Assembly (NCBI GenBank): GCA_963797005.1
Contig: CAWCOF010000011.1
Coordinates: 1-64,000, forward strand
Direction of reading: 5' to 3'
Source of the DNA: AWTP1-13 sp963797005
Lineage (GTDB): Bacteria > Pseudomonadota > Alphaproteobacteria > Rhizobiales > Hyphomicrobiaceae
Length of the DNA: 64,000 nt
Within the stretch, counting starts at the first letter, position 1, and every line of letters begins with the position of its first letter. The position numbers and the translations under genes are program-made. Positions 17,568 through 28,937 of the stretch are shown in pieces. Under the pieces are notes generated by a model that saw only the letters and a program-made list of their open reading frames with translations, was not told the origin of the DNA and searched no databases.

Positions 17568-20500
17568 ATGGGGCTCGAGGTTCAAGTTGCGTCGCAGGGC
17601 GATCGGCTGTGCGCCGCGTTCGAGCACAGCATCACCTGGGAGGACGACCTCTGGCGGGCCGATCCTGTCGACGTCGAGGCGATCCATGGGCATGCCCGCC
17701 GCAGGTTCGGCGAGCTGCTCGATGCCGTCTCGGAGACATCGTCCGGCCAGTCGCGCATCCTGCTGTTTCATGGCCAGTCCGGCGCCGGCAAGACGCACCT
17801 GATCCGCGCGCTGCGCACCTCCGCGCACCGGGCCGGCAAGGCCTATTTCGGCTACGCGCAGATGACGCCGGACGTGGCGAACTACGCCGACTACTACCTG
17901 CGCCGGCTGGTCAACTCGCTGGAGAAACCCTACGACCCCGATAGGGGCGGCGAGAGCGCGCTCGCCCGTCTCACCAACGGCCTCGTCGCCGACAAGGCCG
18001 TGCTGGCGCCGGCCAAGCTCACCAAGCTCAAGGATGCCAAGCTCGACGACGCGCAGCTTGCCAAGATGGTGCTGGCGCTGGCCGACGAGATCGTCGCCGC
18101 GCCCAAGTTTGCCGGCCAGGACCTCGACATCAACATCGTGCGTGCGCTGCTCTACCTGCAGCGCTCCGACCCGCGCATCGATCAGCGCGTGCGCCAGTAC
18201 CTCTACGGCCGGCAGCTGACCGAGCTGGCGCAGACAGCCGTGGCCGCGCTCGATCCCAACACGGGCGAGGGCCGCGCCTTCGAGATCATCGAGGCGCTCG
18301 GTCGCCTGATGTGGACGGTCGACCGCGCCGCCCTCGTCTTCTGCATCGACCAGGTCGAGGACTTGCGCTTCTTCGAGAACGCCGAGGAGCGCTTCCAGAA
18401 AGCCGTGCGCGACCTGATCCAGGTCGCCAACCGGGTGCCGACCTCGATCGTGCTGATCTCCTGCCTCGCCGACTTCTACGGCAAGGCGCGCGAGGTGCTG
18501 GCGCAGTCCTACATCGACCGCATCGAGAAGGCGGGTCCGGTGCGGCTCGCCGAAGCCCGCTCGGCGGAGGAGGCGCGCCTCATCATCGCCAAGCGCCTGT
18601 CGCTCGATGGCGGCGGCAGCATCGGCGATCCAACTCTCTACTTCGGGCCTCAGTTCTTCGAGGAGTTCAGCGGCCTTTCCACGCGGCGCATCCTGGAGCT
18701 TGCCCAGGCGCGCATGCGCGAGCAACAGGGGGACGCCAAGCCGGAGGTCGAGGAGACGGGGGGCTTCATCTCGACGCTGGCGGCGGCGCTGGGGCTCGGC
18801 GCTCGCGAGGGCGACGAGGCGGGCGATGCGCCCGAGGTCGACTTCCGTCCTGCCTGGGAGCGCTTTACGGCACAGTCGGAAGCCGAGATCCCCGTCGACG
18901 ACCAGGGCCTGATGGATGTGCTCAATGGGGCGCTGTCGCTGGCGCCCCAGGAGTGGCGCGGCGCCCTCGATGTGACGCTCAAGCGGCTCAGCCTGACGCC
19001 CGATCTGCCCGCTGCCGACCTTACCTTGCGGCACGACGGCGGCTTCAGCTCGGATTGCCGCGTCTTCCTGTGCAACCGGGCGACCCAGGGCGGCGGCCTC
19101 AAGCGCCAGCTCGACCGGGTGCTCCCCGCGATGATGGGCAAGACGTGCTTCATGCTGCGCGCCAGCGACTTTCCCTCCAACAAGAAGAACCAGACCGCGC
19201 AGGCCTTCCGCAAGTTTCGGGAGGGCGGCGGGCGCTCGTTGCTCGTGCCGATCATCGATTGGGAGCGCATGATGATGGTGCGCGAGTTCCACGCCCAGCA
19301 TCGCCACGACCCGGGCTTTGCCGCCTGGTTCGAGCGTACCAAGCTGCTGTCCGAGGTGCCTTCGCTGGTGCAGCTCCTGCGGCTCGACCTTTTCCGTCAG
19401 GACAGCCGGGAGGGCGAGCCCGAGGCGGCCGCGCTGCCATCGTCACCTGTCAACACGCCCCAGAGCACCGACTGGACGGGTTGGGGGGGCGGCGCGGCGG
19501 CGTCATCGGCCCAGGCCCCGGAAAAGGAGCTGCCGCTCTCCGTTCTGCTCGACGAGGCCGGCGACACCGCCACCAGCATCCTCGCCGGCCGCGCGCTCAA
19601 GACCAACAAAAGCATCACGCTCAACAAGGACGTGCTCAAGCGCCATGCCGCCGTGCTCGGCGGCTCGGGCTCCGGCAAAACCACGCTGGCGCTGTGCGTC
19701 ATCGAGCAGCTCCTGCTGAAGGGCACGCCGGCGGTGCTGATCGACCGCAAGGGCGACCTGTGCTCCTACGCCAACCCGGACGTGTGGCGCGCACTCCAAG
19801 GCGAGTACAGCGAGCGTCGGGGCGACCGCGAGAAGCTCGCCAACTCCATCGACGTCGCCGTCTATACGCCGGGACGCGCCTCGGGCCGGCCGATCTCCAT
19901 CACGCTGCTGCCCAACGGCATCAACGAGCTGCCCGAGCAGGAGCAGCAGCTGCTCGCCAACCTGTCCGCGGCAGCGCTGGGCGACATGCTGCACCTGAAG
20001 AACTCGGCCACGCACCAGAAGCAATCCGGCACCCTGTCGGTGGCGCTGCGCATCTTAGGCAGCCGCTTCAGCAAGGAGGTGACGCTGGCCGACCTGATCC
20101 ACCTCCTGGAGGAGGAGGATCCCGAGCTCACGGACCTCACCCAGCGCATGGATCCCTCCGGCCGTATCCGCCGAGACCTCGTCGCGCAGCTCGACAGCCT
20201 CAGGCATCGCAACGCGGCGCTGTTCGAGGGCGGCGGCGAGCCGCTGCGCATGGAGTCGCTGCTCGGCAGCGGCCGCTACGGGCGCACCGACGGCCGCACG
20301 CGCCTGTCGATCATCTATACGGGCTTCCTCGGCGACAACGAGAACATCCTGTTCTGGGTCGCGCAGTTTCTCTCCGAGGCCCTGCGCTTCTGCCAGCGCA
20401 ATCCCAACGACGAGCTGCAGGCGGTCGTCATGTTCGACGAGGCCGACCTCTACATTCCCGCCAACGCCAAGCCCGCCACCGCCGAGCCGCTGCAGAGCCT

Positions 20501-20855
20501 GCTGAAGCGGGCCCGTTCGGCCGGCCTCGGCATCATGCTGGCGACACAGTCGCCGGGCGATCTCGACTACAAGTCGCGCGATCAGATCACGTCGTGGTTC
20601 ATCGGCCGCGTGCGCGAGGACACCGCGCTGCGCAAGCTCAAGGCCGCATTCCAAAGCGAGTCCGGCCTCGACCCGACCGCCGTGCTGCCCGGCCAGACGG
20701 TCGGCGAGTTCCACCTCGTGCAGGAGGGCCTGGTCCGGCCCATGCGTGCCCAGCGCTCGCTCATCAGCGCCGAGCAGGTTCCCTTCGACCGCATCGAGCA
20801 GCTTGCGCGCGAGACCAAGGGCCAAGATGAAAAGCAGCTGAAGCTGTTCAAATAA
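17568..20855 (+). CDS. Large double P-loop ATPase, AAA module plus HerA/FtsK-like motor
   Basis: A 1095-residue protein with two separate NTPase modules. Module 1: Walker A GQSGAGKT (69-76) and a Walker B-like VFCIDQVED (Asp near 261), in the style of STAND/ORC-type AAA domains. A central region (about 440-610) has no assigned family. Module 2: Walker A GGSGSGKT (698-705), RKGDLCSY just after it, Walker B VVMFDEAD (Asp957, Glu958), and LATQSPGDLDYKSRDQ as sensor. This is the arrangement of HerA/FtsK/VirB4-type DNA translocases. No nuclease motif is seen. Intact, with base composition like its neighbours. Function unknown; DNA pumping or defence is an inference. Confidence 0.85.
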   Translation: MGLEVQVASQGDRLCAAFEHSITWEDDLWRADPVDVEAIHGHARRRFGELLDAVSETSSGQSRILLFHGQSGAGKTHLIRALRTSAHRAGKAYFGYAQMTPDVANYADYYLRRLVNSLEKPYDPDRGGESALARLTNGLVADKAVLAPAKLTKLKDAKLDDAQLAKMVLALADEIVAAPKFAGQDLDINIVRALLYLQRSDPRIDQRVRQYLYGRQLTELAQTAVAALDPNTGEGRAFEIIEALGRLMWTVDRAALVFCIDQVEDLRFFENAEERFQKAVRDLIQVANRVPTSIVLISCLADFYGKAREVLAQSYIDRIEKAGPVRLAEARSAEEARLIIAKRLSLDGGGSIGDPTLYFGPQFFEEFSGLSTRRILELAQARMREQQGDAKPEVEETGGFISTLAAALGLGAREGDEAGDAPEVDFRPAWERFTAQSEAEIPVDDQGLMDVLNGALSLAPQEWRGALDVTLKRLSLTPDLPAADLTLRHDGGFSSDCRVFLCNRATQGGGLKRQLDRVLPAMMGKTCFMLRASDFPSNKKNQTAQAFRKFREGGGRSLLVPIIDWERMMMVREFHAQHRHDPGFAAWFERTKLLSEVPSLVQLLRLDLFRQDSREGEPEAAALPSSPVNTPQSTDWTGWGGGAAASSAQAPEKELPLSVLLDEAGDTATSILAGRALKTNKSITLNKDVLKRHAAVLGGSGSGKTTLALCVIEQLLLKGTPAVLIDRKGDLCSYANPDVWRALQGEYSERRGDREKLANSIDVAVYTPGRASGRPISITLLPNGINELPEQEQQLLANLSAAALGDMLHLKNSATHQKQSGTLSVALRILGSRFSKEVTLADLIHLLEEEDPELTDLTQRMDPSGRIRRDLVAQLDSLRHRNAALFEGGGEPLRMESLLGSGRYGRTDGRTRLSIIYTGFLGDNENILFWVAQFLSEALRFCQRNPNDELQAVVMFDEADLYIPANAKPATAEPLQSLLKRARSAGLGIMLATQSPGDLDYKSRDQITSWFIGRVREDTALRKLKAAFQSESGLDPTAVLPGQTVGEFHLVQEGLVRPMRAQRSLISAEQVPFDRIEQLARETKGQDEKQLKLFK

Positions 20856-21103
20856 GCCCGTGAGCAGTCATCGATTTTCGAGATCGGGCCCTTGGCGGAG
20901 CCGCTTGCCGGGGCTGTCGGCTTCGTCTCTGGAGCCCTACAAAAAGGCAGTTGCTGACATGGAATCGTTGCAAAATTAGATGCAAAGCGCCGCAAGTAGA
21001 GTTAATATCACAAGTTGTGGGGCATAGAGGGATGGCCTCACGAAGGTTCCGCTCAGGGTGGGCGTAGCGGAACGGCAAGTTGCGGTGTGTTGCGGGGTGT
21101 GTC
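20856..21103. other. Gene-free stretch after the ATPase gene
   Basis: Relatively AT-rich for the window (around 20960-21010), with a ttgcaa ... ttaatat pair that could be a promoter. No protein or RNA gene is recognised. Together with the region to 21472 it makes a spacer of about 615 bp. Confidence 0.4.
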
Positions 21104-21196
21104 GTGCTGGATAAGTCCTACGTTCTCATGGTGTTGGCGTGTGCGGTGGCGCCTTTCGTCGGCGTCGGCGTCTACGTGGTGGTGCACCTCTTCTGA
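21104..21196 (+). CDS. Possible 30-residue single-helix membrane peptide
   Basis: A GTG-started frame encodes a short peptide: LDKSYVLMVLACAVAPF then VGVGVYVVVHLF. It is almost wholly one membrane helix with a charged N-terminus. No clear Shine-Dalgarno. Small membrane peptides of this type exist, but this one could be a chance frame. Confidence 0.25.
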   Translation: MLDKSYVLMVLACAVAPFVGVGVYVVVHLF

Positions 21197-21472
21197 AAAT
21201 CCCGATTGTCCGCTCGATGCGGGCCGTAGCATGGCGCAACCCGTGCGCGCATGGCGCTATCTGCTGGCGCTGAGCGCCGTCTGACGGTTCTCCACAGATT
21301 TCTCACGATTGCCTTTGCGGATTCCGGCGATGACTGGCTCCACGCGACCGCGCCGGTCCGATATGCGCGCTCCGCTCCCCTCTTGACTTGGGGCCCGCAA
21401 CGGCAGCCCGATAGGTCCGCTCTCAACCCCGCGCCTGCACGGCGCCCATCACATTTCCAGGAGGGAATTCCC

Positions 21473-22321
21473 ATGAAGCTCGTTCGATTTGGCGCGCCCG
21501 GCGCCGAGAAACCGGGTCTTGTCGATGCGCAAGGCGCCATTCGCGATCTCTCCGCACACGTCAAGGACTTCACCGGAGAGACCCTTGGCCCTGCAAGCCT
21601 CGACAAGCTCAAGAAGCTCGATCCCAAGTCGCTGCCCGCCGCGCCCGCGGGCGTCCGGTTCGGATCGCCCGTCGCCAAGGTGGCGAACTTCATCGCCGTC
21701 GGCCTCAACTACTCCGACCACGCCAAGGAGACGGGCTCGCCGATCCCCAAGGAGCCGATCCTGTTCAACAAGCTGCCCAACTGCATCGTCGGTGCCAACG
21801 ACGACGTGATGATCCCCAAGGCGTCGACCAAGCTCGACTACGAGGTGGAGATCGCTTTCGTCATCGGCACGCGCGCCCGCTACGTGGACGAGAAGAACGC
21901 GCTCGCCCACATCGCCGGCTACTGCATCTGCAATGACGTATCGGAGCGCAACTTCCAGTCCGAGCGCGGCGGGCAGTTCATGAAGGGCAAGTGCGCCGAA
22001 ACCTTCGGGCCGCTGGGTCCGTGGCTCGTGACGACGGACGAGATCAAGGACCCGCAGCATCTCGCCATGTCGCTCGACGTCAACGGACAGCGCCGGCAGA
22101 CCGGCAGCACGGAAGCAATGATCTTCGCCATCCCCTACCTCCTGCACTACATCACCCAGTTCATGGTGCTGGAGGCGGGCGACGTGGTGACGACCGGCAC
22201 GCCGCCGGGGGTCGCGCTCGGCATGAAGCCGCCGGTGTGGCTCAAGGCGGGCGACACCATGACCCTGAAGATCGCCGGCCTCGGTGAGCAGAACCAGAAG
22301 GTGGTGGCGTTCAAGGAGTAG
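21473..22321 (+). CDS. Fumarylacetoacetate hydrolase (FAH) family protein
   Basis: A 282-residue enzyme of the FAH superfamily (2-hydroxyhepta-2,4-diene-1,7-dioate isomerase, ureidoglycolate lyase, acylpyruvase). Start at 21473 after aggaggg. Landmarks are GLNYSDHAKETG, LDYEVEIAFVIG with the metal-binding Glu, NDVSERNFQ, and VVTTGTPPGVALGMKPP. The actual substrate cannot be fixed from sequence. Confidence 0.92.
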   Translation: MKLVRFGAPGAEKPGLVDAQGAIRDLSAHVKDFTGETLGPASLDKLKKLDPKSLPAAPAGVRFGSPVAKVANFIAVGLNYSDHAKETGSPIPKEPILFNKLPNCIVGANDDVMIPKASTKLDYEVEIAFVIGTRARYVDEKNALAHIAGYCICNDVSERNFQSERGGQFMKGKCAETFGPLGPWLVTTDEIKDPQHLAMSLDVNGQRRQTGSTEAMIFAIPYLLHYITQFMVLEAGDVVTTGTPPGVALGMKPPVWLKAGDTMTLKIAGLGEQNQKVVAFKE

Positions 22322-22354
22322 GCGGCGAGCCCTCGACCCGCATGCCTCAGAAAT

Positions 22355-22389
22355 CAAGAACCGCGCGGAGGGCATCCGCGCGGTTCTTG
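22355..22389. terminator. Perfect 15-bp stem hairpin between convergent genes
   Basis: Arms caagaaccgcgcgga and tccgcgcggttcttg pair perfectly around a 5-nt loop, followed by cttcttgctct. It lies between the FAH stop (22321) and the stop of the convergent gene (22413), so it could terminate transcription from both sides. Confidence 0.8.
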
Positions 22390-22412
22390 CTTCTTGCTCT
22401 GGAAATGCTTGC

Positions 22413-25400
22413 CTAGAATGGCCGCTTGTTGATCGTGTCCAGGTCGCGGATGGATTGGCCTTCGCTATCCAATTCGCCTGTCTCGATCAGGCGGACGATG
22501 CTTTTCCAGGCCTCGGGCTGCGATTTGTCGATGCGCTTGATTTCGTCCTGCACGGATCGCAGGAGGGTGCGCAACGTTTGCTCGCCAGGACGCGGATCGG
22601 AGTTCGCGAGATGCCGCGGCGTCCAGACCATCGACGAGTTCCTGAACGACGCCCGTCTCTGGCAGGAGCAACAGCGCCTTGAAGACGCTCTCGAGGTCAT
22701 CCACGGCCTGGCCAAGAATTGCAATCTTACCCGCATCGCCATTGAGATTTTCTCTGATCTCGGCGTATTTCTGTTCGATGGCGTCTTGCTTGCCGTCGAT
22801 AGCGTCCTTGAGGTAGGCGCGCAGCCTCGAATTGTTGTCAGCGAGGCGATCGAGCGCCTGCCACGCCTCCATCGCCTGCCCGCGCACGGACGCATTCTGC
22901 ACGCGCGACGCGCCCGGAATATCGAGCCCGATCGCATCGAGAAGATCGCTCCAGAACCGAGTGCTCAGGTCCTCACCAGGTGCGGCTGCTTGCGCCGGCA
23001 GAGGCAGCGGTGGCGGTTGGGATGCTGTTGCGCGAAGCGCCGACCTGCGGGACGGCGCACCCGGCAATTGCTTGTCGAAGCCGCGCTGATCCAGCAGGGC
23101 GGACGATCCAGCACGATATAGAAGCAGCGTCTTGAAGAGGTCGGTTCGGACCAGGAAGATCGCATTGGCTGCCTTGGCGCCGCGCCGAAAACGCGAGCCG
23201 AGCGTCGATCGCTCCTGCCGCAGCACGGCGTTGAGCGTCATGCCGGCGTTGAGCACGTCTTGCACGAGCCTCCGCTGTCCCTCCTCGACAGTTCCCAGCT
23301 CCACCTTGGCCATGAAGCCGTGGCGCGGATTGATCGGCTCGACATGCCGCAGCACGATCTCAGCGTTTCCTTTGCGGTCAGGCTCGAGCGCCACGCCGAC
23401 AATCTGAATGAGCCGCTTGCGGTTTGCATATTCGCTGTCGCTCTCGCGTGCGGTATTGGCGACAATGGAGAGATACTCGAAAAGCTCCGAGCGGACGAAA
23501 TAGCGCTCCTCGCCGGCATGGGTGGGAGCGCGCATCACGGCGCCGATGCTCGAGCCGGCCACGAGAACCTTGCGGATGCGGCGGGCGAGCTCGCTGTCGT
23601 AGTGCGTCAGGTCGATCTCGGCATGGTAGCCCGGTTGCCCGGTCAGGGGATGCATCGCGGCAAGCACAAGCTCGGCGCTCTCCAGCCGCTCCTCGCCGAG
23701 CGCATTCTTGATGATCGCTTCCAGCTGCTCGGAGCTGCGCGCCTTGGGGCTCGGCACGTCGGACAGGGGCGAGCGCAGCGCCTGCGCGCCGAACAGGCCC
23801 GACATGAAGACGAGCGCGTCGACGCCGATGGCAAGCGTCAGCGCGAGATAGGCGAGGCGGTTGCCGTCCAGGAAGGCGTTCCAGGTGACGACGAAGCGAT
23901 GCGCCTTGTCATCGCGGTTCATGTCGATCGCCGACAGCCGGGCGCCGACATCGGCCGAGTCCTTGCTGATCAGGCCCGAGTCCTGCAGGCACCGCCGCCC
24001 GAATGCCAGCAGCCCATCGGTGGTCGTGTGCTGGGCAAGCTTGTCGCCGCCGGCGCACTCGGCATGAAATGCGGCGAGGCCGGTATTGAGGGCAAACACG
24101 CGCGCGGCAGCATCCACCGCCTGCTTGGGATCGCAGTCGATGCCGCGCACCTTCTCCTTGGCCGTCGGCGTGCTCATCATGGCGCTGAGCAGGCTTGCGC
24201 ACTGTTGGTGCAGCGCGTTGAGCCGGTCGGCATCGGGCTGCTGGCGGAAGGCGGCACGGGCGCGCTCGAACGCGGGCAGCACGCGGGCGGGATCGAATTT
24301 CGCGCCCTCGTCGTCGACACCTGAGGATTGCGCCGCCGCGATGCGCTGCGTGGCCGTCTCCGCCTCGACCTTGAGCTTGGCAAGATCGCCGCCGAGGATC
24401 GACAGCTCGCGCTCGATCTGGGCGATGCGCGTCTCCGCCGCGACCAGGCGCTTGTGCGCGTTGCTCGTGCGCTCTTCCTTGATCTTGTACTGGTCCTGCA
24501 GGGTGGCGAACTCGCCCATGCGCTGGCGGTAGACCGGACCCTTGCCCTGCTTCAGCGTGCCTTCGACGCCGCGGTCCTCCGCCAGGGCTTCGACGCGCTT
24601 GGCGTCGATCTCGCGCGCCTTGGCGTCGAGCTCGGTCTTGTGCTGGTTGTACTCGGCGGCAAGACCCGGGCGCTCGGCCTTGAGGCGCGACAGCTCCTCG
24701 GTCAGCGAGGCCTTCTTGACGGCCATGCCGGCCTGGCCGCTCTGGGAGGTGGCAATGCGCTCCTGCTGCTGGCTGATGGCGCTGCGGCGCTCCTCGAGCT
24801 TCTGCACGAAGTAGCGCTCGATATCGCCCTGCGCGCCCTGCGCGGCCTGGGCGAGCGACACAAGCTGTGCCTCGTAGGCCTTCCAGCCTTCCGTGCTGAA
24901 GAGGTTCTCTGCTTCCTCGAGCTGGCGCTTCTGCGCCAGGGCGCCGATGTCGGCGACGGCGGCGCCGATCTGGTTGGTGGTGCGGATCTCGGCTGCGCGC
25001 TTGCGGGCGTCGGCGGAGAAGATCGCGTTGAAGTGGGAGTCGAACGAGAAGAAGACGGAGGCGCCCATGGAGGCCAGGAACATCACCCACAGCACCGCAT
25101 TCTTCATCATGAGGCGCAGGCTCTGCACGTAGGGCGTGGAGATTTCTCCCCCGCGGCTGAAGCCGAACATCGCGAGCCCGATCAGCACCAGGGCCATCAG
25201 CAAGTACACGGATACGTCGACGAAGCGAACCATGTCCGCCCGCACGCCGGCGTTGGTCACCGTCACGGCGCCAAACTGGTTGAGGAGCCAATAGAAGACG
25301 AGGCCGGTGAAGGCTACGCCGAGCCCCATGCCCACCGTGGCGTCGAAGCGCCGCGTGTACCGCCCATCCGCGGCACGCTGGTTCATGCCGACGGCGAAGC

Positions 25401-25725
25401 TTTCGCCGATCAGCCAGGCCACGATCAGCATCACGCCTTGGATGCCGAAGGAGATGAGGAGCGAGAGCAGCGGCGCCTTGGTGAAGTTGCGCATGCCGTC
25501 GAAGGTCGTATAGCCGGAGGCAAGCGACAGGGCGATGCCGGTCGAGGCAAGAAGCGTCAGCTGCCAGTTTTCGACGAACGCCTTCTCGATGCCGTTGCGC
25601 ACGCGCGCCAACAGGCCCTTGCTGCTGAACAGCACGAGCAGGGCGACAACAAGGAAAACGAGGATGTAGTTCTGCGAGACGAAGGCGATGGTCTGGTCCA
25701 GCACCGCCTTGACATCAAGTCCCAT
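22413..25725 (-). CDS. Large membrane and coiled-coil protein of unknown function (frameshift near the 3' end)
   Basis: About 1100 residues. The N-terminal 220 residues hold roughly six to seven membrane helices (first NYILVFLVVALLVLF). A soluble region with long Glu/Lys/Arg coiled coil follows (about 270-480), then another membrane helix near 625-650 (LAYLALTLAIGVDALVFMSG) and a large C-terminal cytoplasmic part. One extra base near 22606 breaks the frame. Removing it continues NSDPRPGEQTLRTLLRSVQ to the stop at 22413, which fits the composition of the domain. No enzyme motif is recognised. It is convergent with the FAH gene and close to the double-ATPase cassette, but a functional link is only a possibility. 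Confidence 0.75.
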
Positions 25726-26046
25726 GCTCGGTCACTCCCCGCCACGTGCATACGTCGCCTAGAACCCAGCTGCGCGGGTCCTCTGCGTCATCTAGCCGAG
25801 CTGTTCGAGAGGTCTCGGGTTGCCCGGAGTACTCGACACTCCTCTTCCCCGTCTGAGAGAGTGCCTTTTGAGCCAGGCAAATTTGAGGCAGGTTGAGCAT
25901 ATCCACACTCGGGGATGCGCTCGGGCACAGATCGGTGAGCACGCGCCGGTTGTGGTCTTGGCTGCTGGTGGGCGGGCAACGCATCGAAGTTACACGGCTT
26001 CTTGCGACTTTTGCCAATCCTTAACGTAGCGAGCCGCCTTTGTCCG
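25726..26046. other. Gene-free spacer
   Basis: About 320 bp upstream of the membrane/coiled-coil gene and downstream of the macrodomain gene. The stretch is less GC-rich than its surroundings. No gene, repeat or clear hairpin is seen; it presumably carries the promoter of the 25725 gene. Confidence 0.4.
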
Positions 26047-26574
26047 TCACGACTTATCAAAAGTTCGCGCATGCAAGGCGCGCTCGTGGTGGGCGACGGA
26101 TGCGGAACCGAAGCAGCACAAGACCACGCGCTGGAAGTGGTCGTCTCCCTGCAACCGATCGGTGATCGTGGCGACAGCGATTTCCGCCGCGCGGTCCGCC
26201 GCGAACCCATAGACGCCGGTCGAGATCGCCGGAAAGGCGATGGTGCGAAGCCCATGCGTCTTGGCCAAGGCCAACGAGTTGGCATAGGCGCTGGCAAGCA
26301 GCCTCTCCTCGTCGGCGCCGCCGCCTTGCCAAACCGGGCCCACGGTATGGATCACGTAGCGGGCCTTGAGGCGAAAGCTCGGCGTGATCTTGGCCTCGCC
26401 GGTCTCGCAGCCGCCGAGCGGCCGGCAGGCGGCTATCAGCTCCGGTCCGGCGGCCCGGTGGATGGCACCGTCGACACCGCCGCCGCCCAGGAGCGTCCGG
26501 TTGGCGGCATTGACGATGGCATCGACATCGAGCGTGGTGATGTCGGCTTGGAGGATCTCGATGCGGTGAGGCAT
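26047..26574 (-). CDS. Macrodomain protein, O-acetyl-ADP-ribose deacetylase type
   Basis: A 175-residue single macrodomain of the MacroD/YmdB type. Landmarks are QADITTLDVDAIVNAANRTLLGGGGVDGAIHRAAG, where Asn/Asp residues and the Gly-rich loop bind ADP-ribose, and FPAISTGVYGF, the second phosphate-binding loop. Likely removes ADP-ribose adducts or hydrolyses O-acetyl-ADP-ribose. Divergent from a methyltransferase gene with a 92-bp intergenic region. Confidence 0.93.
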   Translation of the reverse strand: MPHRIEILQADITTLDVDAIVNAANRTLLGGGGVDGAIHRAAGPELIAACRPLGGCETGEAKITPSFRLKARYVIHTVGPVWQGGGADEERLLASAYANSLALAKTHGLRTIAFPAISTGVYGFAADRAAEIAVATITDRLQGDDHFQRVVLCCFGSASVAHHERALHARTFDKS

Positions 26575-26666
26575 GGCGCTCTCCCGATGGCGAGAAGGGC
26601 CGCGCCAGTCTAGGCTGTTTGTTGCCCACCGTGGAGGCCTATCGCGCGACCCGGCTCGAGGTTCTC

Positions 26667-27488
26667 ATGACCGACACCACCCGTCACGATGCCCGTCACG
26701 ATGCTTGGCAGGCCGGCGACAGCTACGACCAGTACATGGGACGATGGAGCCGGCAGATCGCACCGCGCTTCCTCGACTGGCTCGATGCACCGGTGGGATT
26801 GGAGTGGCTGGACGTCGGCTGCGGCACCGGCGCGCTTACAGCCGCCATCCTGTCCCGGTGCCAGCCCAAACATGTCGTGTCCGTGGACCCGTCCCAAGGC
26901 TTCCTCGCCAAGGCCCGCGCCAACGTGTCGGCCGACCCGCGCGCCGAGTTCCTGGTCGGTGACGCCCAGTCACTTCCGGTAGAAGCCCATAGCAAAGACG
27001 TCATCGTCTCCGCACTCGTGTTGAACTTCGTGCCGGATCGATCCAAGGCTCTGGCCGAGGTGGCGCGGGTGGCACGCCCCGGGTCCATCATCGGCTTCTA
27101 TGTCTGGGACTATCCCGGTGGCGGCGTTGGCTTCATGCGCGCCTTCTGGGAGGCTGCCGCTGCTCTCGATCCCGCAGCGTCTGATCTGGCGGAGGACCGG
27201 CGGTTTCCGTTCTGCACGCGGGATGGGCTTCGCGGCATGGCAAATGAGGCGGGCCTGACATCGGTCGAGGTCTGCGGAATAGAGATGGCCTCCGTGTTCA
27301 AGGATTTCGACGACTACTGGCATCCTTTCACGTTGGGAGCCGGGCCAGCCCCCGGTTACTGCATGAGCCTGGCGCCCGAAGCACGCCAGCGGCTGAGGGA
27401 GAAGCTCTCTCAGTCCCTCCCGCGCCAAGCGGACGGATCGATCCATCTGACCACGAGAGCATGGGCCGTCAGAGCCAGGGCCGGTTAA
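26667..27488 (+). CDS. Class I SAM-dependent methyltransferase
   Basis: A 273-residue UbiE/Methyltransf_11-like enzyme. Motif I is LDVGCGTGALTAAIL; the acidic residue of motif II is in VVSVDPSQGF; motif IV lies in VIVSALVLNFVPD. The start at 26667 is preferred over an upstream frame because the family begins near here. No substrate can be inferred. Confidence 0.88.
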   Translation: MTDTTRHDARHDAWQAGDSYDQYMGRWSRQIAPRFLDWLDAPVGLEWLDVGCGTGALTAAILSRCQPKHVVSVDPSQGFLAKARANVSADPRAEFLVGDAQSLPVEAHSKDVIVSALVLNFVPDRSKALAEVARVARPGSIIGFYVWDYPGGGVGFMRAFWEAAAALDPAASDLAEDRRFPFCTRDGLRGMANEAGLTSVEVCGIEMASVFKDFDDYWHPFTLGAGPAPGYCMSLAPEARQRLREKLSQSLPRQADGSIHLTTRAWAVRARAG

Positions 27489-27567
27489 GCCTCTCCATCG
27501 CCTCCGGCTTAGGCCTGCCGGAAGGGCGGGTGGCGCCGACGTGTGACGATGCTATATACAGTCGACA

Positions 27568-28069
27568 ATGACGCAGATACTCGCCAGCGATGCCTTCCCG
27601 GCGCCGGAGCACGACCACGAGCGCTGCCTCGATGAGGCGATGACGCGCGCGCGCAAGGCCTTCGAGGACAAGGGCCTGAAGCTCACGCCGCTGCGGACGG
27701 CGGTGCTGAAAGAGATCGCGGGCTCCCACCGGGCGATCGGCGCCTACGAGGTGCTCGAGAGGCTCGCCGCCAAAGGCGAGCGGCTGGCCCCGATCTCGGT
27801 CTACCGCGCCATCGAGGCGCTGGTCGCCGCCGGGCTGGTGCACCGCTTCGAGAGCCGGAACGCCTTCTTTGCCTGCCACGCGACCCACGGCATGCGCCAC
27901 ATGGTGCTGGCCTGCGAGGATTGCCGTCGCGTAGCCGAGGTCGACGGCGACAAGGTGTTTGCGGCCATCGACAAGTCGGCCGCCCTGGCCGCCTTCACGG
28001 CCAAGGTTGCGATGGTCGAGGTGTGGGGCCTGTGTGCGAACTGCGCGGCCAAGGCGCAAGAGCCGGGCC

Positions 28070-28083
<14 letters not shown>
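27568..28083 (+). CDS. zur: Zur-type Fur-family zinc uptake regulator
   Basis: A 171-residue Fur-family repressor. N-terminal winged helix: LTPLRTAVLKEIAGSHRAIGAYEVLERL ... SVYRAIEALVAAGLVHRF. The regulatory part has HATHGMRHMVLACEDCRRV and the WGLCANC pair, giving two CxxC structural zinc motifs. Assigned to Zur because it overlaps znuC by 14 bp and precedes znuB. It probably represses its own operon when zinc is replete. Confidence 0.93.
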
Positions 28084-28936
<853 letters not shown>

Positions 28937-28937
28937 A

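Noticed and set aside
18311..20830. Overlapping plus-strand frame of more than 800 codons
   Set aside because: Arg/Gly/Ala-rich shadow of the double-ATPase gene, whose own frame has complete motifs.
27489..27567. Zur box before zur
   Set aside because: Only a weak tgctatatacagt-type string is seen; it does not match a known Zur palindrome well enough to call.
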